NCBI RefSeq assembly: GCF_004011505.1
Contig: NZ_SAUN01000001.1
Location: forward strand, 124,001-188,000
Length of the DNA stretch: 64,000 bases
Reading direction: 5' to 3'
Source: Nonomuraea polychroma
GTDB taxonomy: Bacteria > Actinomycetota > Actinomycetes > Streptosporangiales > Streptosporangiaceae
Notes under the pieces: model-generated
The model's database searches: none
What the model saw: the letters and a program-made list of their open reading frames with translations, nothing else
Told to the model about the DNA's origin: nothing
Program-made: the position numbers and the translations under genes
Shown: piece by piece, positions 17,908 to 24,830 of the stretch
Position numbering within the stretch: position 1 is the stretch's first letter
Layout: every line of letters begins with the position of its first letter

Positions 17908-19003
17908 GACCGAGCTCGGGCCGGGTGACGCGTCGCTGCTGCGGAAGGTGAACACCCAGGTCACGCTCAAGGCCCTGCGGCGCGCGGGCGTGGCCACGCT
18001 GACGCAGCTCAGCCGCATCACCGGGCTGTCCAGGCAGACGGTGGAAGCGGTGCTCGACGAGCTGGCCGCGCGCGGCTACGTCAGGGAGGTTCCGCCGGAC
18101 GAGGGCGTGATGGGGCGGCCCGCGCGGCGGTTCGCCTTCCGAGCCGACGCCGGCCACGTCGTGGGCGTGGAGGTCGGCGGGGACGGCATCGTGGTGGCGC
18201 TGGCCGATCTCAACGGCGAGGTGATCGCCTGGCGGCGGGCCGCCGTCTCCGTCGACGCCGCCGCCCCCGAACGGCTGGAGGCGGCCAGGCGTACGTCGCT
18301 GGCCTGCGTGGACGACGCGGGCGTGGCACGCAGGCAGGTGTGGGCGGTGGCGGCCGGCACCCCCGGCATCGTTGACCGCACCGGGCGGGTGTCACTGTCG
18401 CTCACGTTGCCGGGCTGGACCGGGGTGGACCTGGCGGGGCTGGCCGGGCGCTGGTTCGGCGGCGCCGCGCTGGCCGCCAACGACGCCAACCTCGCCGCGC
18501 TCGCCGAGCACTGGCGCGGCAGCGCGCAGCACGCCTCCGACGTCGTGTACGTCCTGACGGGCCACCGCACGGGCGCCGGCATCCTGATCGACGGCCGCCT
18601 GCATACGGGACGCGGCGGGGCCGCCGGCGAGATCGGCACGCTGCGCCAGGTCGGCTGGGAGGACGCCGCCCGCGAGCTGGTGAAGGAGGCCCCGGCGTCA
18701 GTGGTGTTCGAGGCGGCGCTCGGCGGCGATCGCGAAGCCGCGCGCCGGGTGGACCACTACGCGGAGAAGCTCGCCATCGGCGCCTCCGCGCTCGCCCTGG
18801 CCGTCGACCCCGAGCTGCTGGTGCTCGGCGGCGGACACGCGCGGGCCGGCGAGGTATTGCTCGAACCGCTCCGGCGGCACCTGGCCGAGTTGTGCGTGAG
18901 CGTGCCCGAGGTGGTCGTGTCCACCTTCGGGGACGAGGGGGTGGCGCTGGGCGCGGTACGCCTCGCGCTCGATCATGTGGAGCGGGAGGTCCTCGGGATC
19001 TAG
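17906..19003 (+). CDS. ROK-family transcriptional repressor
   Basis: 365-residue regulator. An N-terminal winged HTH (about 12-65, VTLKALRRAGVATLTQLSRI and GLSRQTVEAVLDEL) is followed by a ROK/sugar-kinase-fold domain with VGVEVGGDGIVVALADLNG and AAGTPGIVD. The usual ROK zinc-binding Cys cluster is not visible, which is common in regulators that have lost kinase activity. GTG 17906 has GAGAGG upstream. It probably controls the divergent Gfo/Idh/MocA gene in response to a sugar. Its stop overlaps the convergent TetR gene's stop by 4 bp. Confidence 0.88.
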   Translation: MTELGPGDASLLRKVNTQVTLKALRRAGVATLTQLSRITGLSRQTVEAVLDELAARGYVREVPPDEGVMGRPARRFAFRADAGHVVGVEVGGDGIVVALADLNGEVIAWRRAAVSVDAAAPERLEAARRTSLACVDDAGVARRQVWAVAAGTPGIVDRTGRVSLSLTLPGWTGVDLAGLAGRWFGGAALAANDANLAALAEHWRGSAQHASDVVYVLTGHRTGAGILIDGRLHTGRGGAAGEIGTLRQVGWEDAARELVKEAPASVVFEAALGGDREAARRVDHYAEKLAIGASALALAVDPELLVLGGGHARAGEVLLEPLRRHLAELCVSVPEVVVSTFGDEGVALGAVRLALDHVEREVLGI

Positions 19004-19524
19004 AAGGCGCGGCAGGACTCGAGGAGCACGGCACGCACCTGGTCCTCCGGCAGGTCCATGGTCCTGACCACGCCCCACAGCAGCGCGCCGAGCAACGCCC
19101 AGCTCTTGACCCTGGCCTCCGGGGCGGGATCGTCACCCACGAGCCTGGCGTGGATCTCGTCCCTGAACGTCTTGACCGTCTCCCGTTTCGAGCCCGGCGA
19201 GACCGCGTCGTCCGCGGACAGGTCCTCCATGAACAGCCGGATCACGGAGCGGTAGCGCACCGAGAAGGCGACCAGGGCCTCGACCAACTCCGCCCGGTCC
19301 GCGTAGTCCGTGCCGAGCAACGCCAGCATCTCGTCCGCGGCCGGCGAGAGCAGTTCGGCGGCCAGGCGGTCCTTCGGATGGAAGTGGTAGGCGACGGCGG
19401 TCTTGGTCAGGCCGACGGCGGCGGCGATGTCGGCCAGCGACGTGGCCGCGTAGCCGCGTTCGGCGAACAGCTCTCTCGCCGCGGCCAGGATGCGGCTGCG
19501 GGTGTCGTCGGCTGTGGTCATCAT
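19000..19524 (-). CDS. TetR-family regulator of the MMPL gene
   Basis: 174-residue repressor. The HTH is ILAAARELFAERGYAATSLA and IAAAVGLTKTAVAYHF (about residues 10-48), followed by an all-helical ligand-binding domain. Two adjacent ATGs (19524, 19521) can start it; earlier in-frame residues do not resemble TetR. The gene is divergent from the MMPL transporter, with a perfect 10-bp-arm palindrome between them, so autoregulation and repression of the exporter are likely. The ligand is probably the exported compound, an inference. Confidence 0.9.
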   Translation of the reverse strand: MMTTADDTRSRILAAARELFAERGYAATSLADIAAAVGLTKTAVAYHFHPKDRLAAELLSPAADEMLALLGTDYADRAELVEALVAFSVRYRSVIRLFMEDLSADDAVSPGSKRETVKTFRDEIHARLVGDDPAPEARVKSWALLGALLWGVVRTMDLPEDQVRAVLLESCRAF

Positions 19525-19574
19525 CTCATTTTCCCGCGCTGTACGCGTTCCGTAACATACCCGCCTTATCGTAT

Positions 19575-19596
19575 GTCCTGTACGACCGTACAGGAC
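19575..19596. promoter_or_regulatory. TetR operator upstream of the MMPL transporter
   Basis: GTCCTGTACG at 19575-19584 and CGTACAGGAC at 19587-19596 are exact reverse complements around a 2-bp spacer. The palindrome is 24 bp upstream of the MMPL ATG and 51 bp upstream of the TetR start, ideal for repression of both. Confidence 0.8.
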
Positions 19597-19620
19597 GGCC
19601 GCTGAGTTGGGGGCTGAGCA

Positions 19621-21843
19621 ATGGCGCTGTGGCTGGGACGGCTGGGCGGCTGGTGCGCGCGGCACGGCAAGATCGTACTGGCGTTATGGGTGATCGCGGC
19701 CGCCGCGCTGATGGGCGCCAACCTCGCGTTCAGCAGCCCCACCAGTAACGACGCGAGCATTCCCGGCACCGACGCGCAGCGCGCGCACGACCTCATGAAG
19801 GAGGGCTTCGGTCCCGGCTACGCGCAGGGCGGCACGGTCCAGCTGCTGGTGTACTCCGCGGACGGCCCTCTCACCGAGGAAAAGCGTCAGCAGGCCGTGG
19901 AGCGCTCCATCGCCGGCCTGCGGACGATGCCGCACGTCGTGCAGGTGGACACGCCGTTCCGCAGGGGCGGCATCGCCTCCAACCTGCAGATCGGCCTCAT
20001 CACCATCCGTATGGAGGGCCACGACCCGGACAAGCTCGCCGAGACCACCCGGGCGCTGTCGAAGGCCGCCGACCCGGCCAGGGCCGCCGGGATGGAAGTC
20101 GTGCCCGCCGACTCCTCGACCCCCGCCGACAAGGAGATCAAGACCGGTCCCAGCGAGATCATCGGCGTGGTCTGCGCGCTGCTGGTGCTGGTGTTCGCGT
20201 TCGGGACACTGGTGGCGGCGATGATCCCGATCTTCGCCGCACTGGTCAGCGTGGCGTCGGGGCTCGGCGTGATCGGGCTGCTCGGCTGGGTCGTGGACAT
20301 GCCCAAGCAGGCCGGGATCATGGCCACGATGATCGGGCTCGGCGTCGGCATCGATTACGCGTTGTTCCTGCTGTCACGCCATCGCCGGTTGCTGGCTCAG
20401 GGGGTGCCGGTCGTGGAGTCGGTACGGCGGACCGTGTCGAGCTCGGGCGGCGCCGTCGTCTTCGCCGGCGGCACGGTGATCATCGCGTTGAGCGCGCTCA
20501 TGCTGGCCGGCTTCCCGCTGCTGGCCACGCTCGGCTGGGTCACCGGCATCTCCGTCGTCGCCGCCGTGCTGACCTCGATCACGCTTGTCCCGGCCATGCT
20601 GGGGCTGCTCGGCCACCGCGTCAACGCGCTCAAGGTGCCGTTCCTGGGCCGCGGCGGCTCCTCCGGCACGGGCTGGGCGGGCCTGGGGTCGTGGGTGGCG
20701 CGTCGCCCGTGGGGGACGCTGGCGGCCAGCGTGGCCGTGCTGGGCGCGCTGGCCGCACCCGCGCTCGGGCTCAAGCTGGGCTCGCTCGACGAGGGGTACG
20801 GCGCTCAGGGCTCGGAGTCGCGGCGCGCGTACGAGCTGATGGCCACCGGCTTCGGCCCCGGCTCCAACGGCCCGCTCATCGTGATCGCCCAGCTGCCGTC
20901 CCAGGTCGAGAGCGCGAAGGACCCGATCGTCGAGGAGGTCGCCCGCGAGGTGAAGGCCGTCGACGGGGTGGCGCACGTGGCCGCCCCCAAGGTCAACGCC
21001 TCCGGCCGCGCGGTCCTGCTGCAGACCGTCACGGAGTACGCCCCCAGCGACAGCCGGGCCGCCGGCGTCGTCAGGGACATCAGGGCCATCGCGCTGCCCG
21101 GCGTCGACGTGCACGTCGGCGGGAAGGTCGCGGGTCTCACCGACGCGGGGGACCGCATGGCCGAGCGCACCCCGCTGGTCATCGGCGTGGTGGTGCTGCT
21201 CAGCGCGCTGCTCCTGCTGCTGGCCTTCCGCGCGCCGGTCGTCGCGGTCAAGTCCGCGGTGATGAACCTGGTCTCGCTCGGGGCCGCGTTCGGGGCGCTG
21301 GCGCTGGTGTTCTCGTTCGGGCTCGGCAGCGGGCTGGTGGGCATGGACCCGCCGGCGAACGCCTCCTACCTGCAGACGATCTTCTTCTCGGTGCCGGTGG
21401 AGAGCTATGTGCCGCTGCTGCTGTTCGCGGTGTTGTTCGGCCTGTCGATGGACTACGAGGTGTTCCTGCTGACGGCGGTGCGGCAGGCGCATGCCAGGCA
21501 CGGGGACAACGCGCGCGCGGTGGCGGAAGGGCTCGGCTCGACGGGCCGGGTGATCACTTCCGCCGCTCTGATCATGGTGGCCGTGTTCGTGGCGTTCATC
21601 GCATACCCGGACGCCATGGTGAAGACGTTCGGGGTGGGGCTGGCGGTGGCCATCGCGGTGGACGCCACGATCATCCGCGGTTTCCTGGTGCCCGCCACGA
21701 TGGTGATCCTCGGGCGGTGGAACTGGTGGTGTCCGCGCTGGCTGGACCGGCTCCTGCCGAACCTCTCCGTGGAGGGGCACGAGGAGGAGGAGGAGGACGA
21801 GCCGGTCGCCGAGCGCCGGGAACCCGTCGGGGCGGGGGTCTAG
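19621..21843 (+). CDS. MMPL/RND-family transporter
   Basis: 740-residue inner-membrane exporter. There are two repeats, each with a membrane helix, an extracytoplasmic loop and a five-helix bundle. Signatures include GLGVGIDYALFLLSRHR (proton-relay Asp-Tyr pair of the first half) and FGLSMDYEVFLLTAVR (equivalent in the second half), plus SPTSNDASIPGTDAQRA at the start of the first loop. The acidic C-terminus (HEEEEEDEPV) is cytoplasmic. The family exports lipids or drugs. It is under a divergent TetR regulator and stands alone, not in an operon. Confidence 0.92.
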   Translation: MALWLGRLGGWCARHGKIVLALWVIAAAALMGANLAFSSPTSNDASIPGTDAQRAHDLMKEGFGPGYAQGGTVQLLVYSADGPLTEEKRQQAVERSIAGLRTMPHVVQVDTPFRRGGIASNLQIGLITIRMEGHDPDKLAETTRALSKAADPARAAGMEVVPADSSTPADKEIKTGPSEIIGVVCALLVLVFAFGTLVAAMIPIFAALVSVASGLGVIGLLGWVVDMPKQAGIMATMIGLGVGIDYALFLLSRHRRLLAQGVPVVESVRRTVSSSGGAVVFAGGTVIIALSALMLAGFPLLATLGWVTGISVVAAVLTSITLVPAMLGLLGHRVNALKVPFLGRGGSSGTGWAGLGSWVARRPWGTLAASVAVLGALAAPALGLKLGSLDEGYGAQGSESRRAYELMATGFGPGSNGPLIVIAQLPSQVESAKDPIVEEVAREVKAVDGVAHVAAPKVNASGRAVLLQTVTEYAPSDSRAAGVVRDIRAIALPGVDVHVGGKVAGLTDAGDRMAERTPLVIGVVVLLSALLLLLAFRAPVVAVKSAVMNLVSLGAAFGALALVFSFGLGSGLVGMDPPANASYLQTIFFSVPVESYVPLLLFAVLFGLSMDYEVFLLTAVRQAHARHGDNARAVAEGLGSTGRVITSAALIMVAVFVAFIAYPDAMVKTFGVGLAVAIAVDATIIRGFLVPATMVILGRWNWWCPRWLDRLLPNLSVEGHEEEEEDEPVAERREPVGAGV

Positions 21844-21853
21844 TGAAGAGGTG

Positions 21854-22345
21854 TCACACCATGTACTGGTCGTGGCGCAGGTAGAGGTCCGTCCATTCCT
21901 CGGGAGTGAGCTGGCGGCCGCTGGTCGAGATCTCGGCCAGCTCCTCGAAGTACGCCTCGCGGGGCGCGCCCGGCGTGAAGAGGATCAGCATCGAGGCCGG
22001 CTCGCCCGACTCGTTGCGGAAGCCGTGGATGCCGCCTTCCGGCACGTGCAGGAAGTCGCCCGGCCGGCCGGCCGCCCACGTCTCGCCCGTGTAGAGACGC
22101 ACGGTGCCGGACAGCACGTAGAACGACTCGGTCATCGTCCGGTGGAAATGCGCGCCGGCGCCCCCGGGCTTCGGCCCCATCTCCCACCGGTAGAGGCCGA
22201 ACGCGCCGTTCGTGGAGCCGCCGGTGCCCAGGTAGTGCACCCGTGTCCCGGTGCCCATCGTCAGGTCCGGCTCTCCGCCTGCCGGTCGTAGCGTGCTGCT
22301 GATCTCGCCGGTTTCGCCCAGGTATTGGGCCTCGGGGTAGGACAT
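21854..22345 (-). CDS. Cupin-domain protein
   Basis: 163-residue protein with a single cupin barrel. Metal-ligand motif 1 is visible as GAHFHRTMTESFYVLSG (His-His-Glu), and motif 2 as PGDFLHVPEGGIHGFRN (His). Likely a small-molecule-binding or dioxygenase-like protein; the reaction is unknown. It is convergent with the MMPL gene and lies 15 bp downstream of the alcohol dehydrogenase gene on the same strand, so it may belong to that transcript and share its operators. Confidence 0.85.
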   Translation of the reverse strand: MSYPEAQYLGETGEISSTLRPAGGEPDLTMGTGTRVHYLGTGGSTNGAFGLYRWEMGPKPGGAGAHFHRTMTESFYVLSGTVRLYTGETWAAGRPGDFLHVPEGGIHGFRNESGEPASMLILFTPGAPREAYFEELAEISTSGRQLTPEEWTDLYLRHDQYMV

Positions 22346-22360
22346 GTCGGCAGGATAGCG

Positions 22361-23458
22361 TCAGAAGGTGATCACCGTGCGAGCGACGGTGCCCTGGCGG
22401 ACGTGCGCGACGGCCTCGTTGATCTGGTCGAGCGGGAGGCGTTCGGAGATCAGGCCGTCGAGGTCCAACCGGCCTCTCAGGTATTGAGCGGCCAGCATGG
22501 GCAGGTCGCGGTGCGGGGCGGCGTCGCCGCCCTGGGTGCCCATGAGGCGACGGGAGGCGAACAGCAGCCCCGGGTCAAGCTCCAGCGGTTGCCCCGCCGG
22601 CGGGCTGCCGACCATGACCGTCGTGCCGCCCGGCTGGGTCGCGGCGAACGCCTGGGCCAGCACGCCGGGCACGCCCGTCGCGTCGAAGGCGTAGTCGACG
22701 CCGCCCGGCGCGAGCTCGGCCACCTGCTTGGGCAGGTTCCCCGCCGTCAGGGTCGCGGTGGCGCCGAACTGCATGGCCAGCTTGAGCTTGTGCTCGGCCA
22801 CGTCGGCGGCGATGATCGTGGTCGCGCCGGCGAGCACCGCGCCCTGGATGACGTTGAGCCCGACCCCGCCGCAGCCGACGACGAGGACCGAGGCGCCGGG
22901 CGGGACCTCGGCCACGTTCAGGACGGCGCCGACGCCGGTCACGACGCCGCAGGCCAGCAGGCACCCGGCGGCGAACGGCACGCTTTTGCGCAGTTTCACG
23001 CACATGGCCTCGCTCACGACCGCGTACTCGGCGAACGAGCCGATGCCGATGAAGCGCCGCGTCTCCTGGCCGTCGAGGGTGATCCTGGGCAGGCCGCCCA
23101 TGATGGTGGGCAACCGGGCGGGGCCCGAGCACAGGTGGAAGCGGCCCGCGCCGCACGGGCGGCACCGGCCACAGGGACCGTTCATCGAGATGATGACGTG
23201 GTCGCCGGGCGTGACGGAGGTGACGCCCGCGCCGACGCTCTCCACCACGCCCGCGCTCTCGTGTCCGAGGATGAAGGGCAGCCTGCTCACCACCGGGCTC
23301 TTGCCGTCGATGGCCTTGAGATCCGAGCCGCACACCCCGGACGCCTTGATCTGCACGCGCACCTCGCCCGGCCCGGGATCGGCGATCTCCACCTCGCGGA
23401 TCTCCATCGGGGCCTGGAATCCGGTCAGCACGGCCGCGCGCATCAGCATGCGCCACAC
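22361..23458 (-). CDS. Zinc-dependent alcohol dehydrogenase (MDR)
   Basis: 365-residue medium-chain dehydrogenase. Catalytic-zinc ligands are in GVCGSDL and GHESAGVVE, and the structural-zinc Cys cluster in CGRCRPCGAGRFHLC (four Cys). The Rossmann motif is VLVVGCGGVGLN. It resembles the Rxyl_3153-type alcohol dehydrogenases found beside branched-chain-amino-acid-type ABC transporters. GTG 23458 and ATG 23443 are alternative starts with no clear ribosome site. It is divergent from the transporter operon, with two copies of the shared 20-bp motif in the gap. Confidence 0.9.
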   Translation of the reverse strand: MWRMLMRAAVLTGFQAPMEIREVEIADPGPGEVRVQIKASGVCGSDLKAIDGKSPVVSRLPFILGHESAGVVESVGAGVTSVTPGDHVIISMNGPCGRCRPCGAGRFHLCSGPARLPTIMGGLPRITLDGQETRRFIGIGSFAEYAVVSEAMCVKLRKSVPFAAGCLLACGVVTGVGAVLNVAEVPPGASVLVVGCGGVGLNVIQGAVLAGATTIIAADVAEHKLKLAMQFGATATLTAGNLPKQVAELAPGGVDYAFDATGVPGVLAQAFAATQPGGTTVMVGSPPAGQPLELDPGLLFASRRLMGTQGGDAAPHRDLPMLAAQYLRGRLDLDGLISERLPLDQINEAVAHVRQGTVARTVITF

Positions 23459-23479
23459 GGTAACCCCGGTGCCGAATTG

Positions 23480-23499
23480 TAAGCAAGCGATTGCTAGGT
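23480..23499 (+). promoter_or_regulatory. Putative regulon operator, copy 2
   Basis: TAAGCAAGCGATTGCTAGGT begins 22 bp upstream of the alcohol dehydrogenase GTG. It matches copy 1 (12178-12197, reverse strand) at 16 of 20 positions, including CAAGCGATTGCT without mismatch. Confidence 0.62.
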
Positions 23500-23541
23500 A
23501 TGCCGTTGACAGCCCCTCTGGGCGAATTTACGCTCAGCGCA

Positions 23542-23561
23542 AAACCAAGCGAGCGCTAGGC
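23542..23561 (+). promoter_or_regulatory. Putative regulon operator, copy 3
   Basis: AAACCAAGCGAGCGCTAGGC lies 18 bp upstream of the binding-protein ATG. CAAGCGAGCGCT is the shared core with a 2-bp change from the other copies. Copies 2 and 3 are 62 bp apart in the same orientation, one near each divergent gene. Confidence 0.62.
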
Positions 23562-23579
23562 CAAATCGCGAGGGCAATC

Positions 23580-24830
23580 ATGATCGTACGGCGGGGTGCG
23601 GCGGCGGCGCTCACGGTGGCGTTGCTCGCCACCGGGTGCGCGGCCCAGCAGAAGGGCACGACCCAGCAAGAGGGCGCGGCCGTGCCAGGGGTGACCGGCA
23701 CGACGATCAAGGTCGGCGGCGTGCTGACCAAGACCAGTGCCAGCGGGTACTCGACCAAGGACGCCGAGATCGGCGCCAAGGCCAGATTCGAGCGCGCCAA
23801 TGCCGAAGGCGGCGTGCACGGGCGGAAGATCGAGTTCATCGGGGCCGAGGACGACGGGCAGGACGCGGCCAAGGGCGACGCGGCGGCCAAGAAGCTCGTG
23901 CAGAAGGACCAGGTGTTCGCCCTGGTCCCGGTGCACGCCCCCAACTTCGGCGGCGCCGCCTTCCTGGAGCAGCAGGGCGTGCCGTGGTTCGGCTGGGCGA
24001 CGGGACCGCAGTGGTGCGGCACGAAAACCGGCTTCGGCTACAACGGCTGCCTGGCCCCCAAGCAGGGCGCGGGATCGCAGACGTGGTGGGGCAGGCAGAT
24101 GGCGGACCTGCTCGGCGGCGCCGAGGGCAAGAGCGTCTACGTGCAGACCAGCGACTCCAGCGGCAGCAAGTACGGCGGCACGACGATCTCCCAGTCGTTC
24201 ACCGCGGCCGGTTTCAAGCTGGTCGGCGTGAACTCCGGCCTCCCGGCCGCCGCACCGCCACCCGACTGGCTGCCGTACGTCAACAAGATCATGACGTCCA
24301 ACGGCGGCAAGGCGCCCGACATCGTGGTCTCGGTGATCGCCGGCACCAAGTTCAACGTCGGCCTGTACTCGGCGCTCAAGCGCGCCGGCTACAAGGGCGT
24401 GCTCACGGACGCCACCAGCTACGACGCGGCCATACTCAAGGACCCGGCCAGCGCGCAGGCCCTCGAAGGCGTGATCGCCGCCCCGATGTTCGAGCCCTTC
24501 GAGTCGACCGCCCCCGAGATCGCGCAGCTCAAGCAGGACGTCGAGAAGGTCGCCCCCGGCACGGTGCTCACCCAGCACCTGGCGATCGGCTACTGGGCCG
24601 CCGACATCTTCCTCGACATGCTCGACAAGACCGGCAAGGACCTGACCAGGGAGAAGTTCCTGGCCACCGGCAACGGCTCGTACACCTACGAGAACGCCGG
24701 CTTCGGCAGGATCCAGTACCCCAAGGACCACAGCGAGCCGAACGGCTGCGGCGCCCTGGTCAAGCTGGAGAACGGCGCCTTCCAGGTGGCCAAGAGCATG
24801 AAGTGCTTCGACAACGTGCCGCTCAAATGA
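23580..24830 (+). CDS. ABC transporter substrate-binding lipoprotein (Peripla_BP_6)
   Basis: 416-residue extracytoplasmic binding protein of the branched-chain-amino-acid type. The signal peptide ends in a lipobox (LLATGC), with lipidated Cys about residue 19. TIKVGGVLTKTSASGYSTKDAEIGAK begins the type 1 periplasmic fold. It delivers ligand to the fused permease/ATPase encoded next, with which it shares an ATGA junction. Despite the family name, the ligand need not be an amino acid; actinobacterial members also carry aromatic or fatty compounds. Confidence 0.9.
   Translation: MIVRRGAAAALTVALLATGCAAQQKGTTQQEGAAVPGVTGTTIKVGGVLTKTSASGYSTKDAEIGAKARFERANAEGGVHGRKIEFIGAEDDGQDAAKGDAAAKKLVQKDQVFALVPVHAPNFGGAAFLEQQGVPWFGWATGPQWCGTKTGFGYNGCLAPKQGAGSQTWWGRQMADLLGGAEGKSVYVQTSDSSGSKYGGTTISQSFTAAGFKLVGVNSGLPAAAPPPDWLPYVNKIMTSNGGKAPDIVVSVIAGTKFNVGLYSALKRAGYKGVLTDATSYDAAILKDPASAQALEGVIAAPMFEPFESTAPEIAQLKQDVEKVAPGTVLTQHLAIGYWAADIFLDMLDKTGKDLTREKFLATGNGSYTYENAGFGRIQYPKDHSEPNGCGALVKLENGAFQVAKSMKCFDNVPLK

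Noticed and set aside
20374-21780. 468-codon frame opposite the MMPL gene
   Set aside because: His/Gln/Arg-rich antisense shadow without family features.
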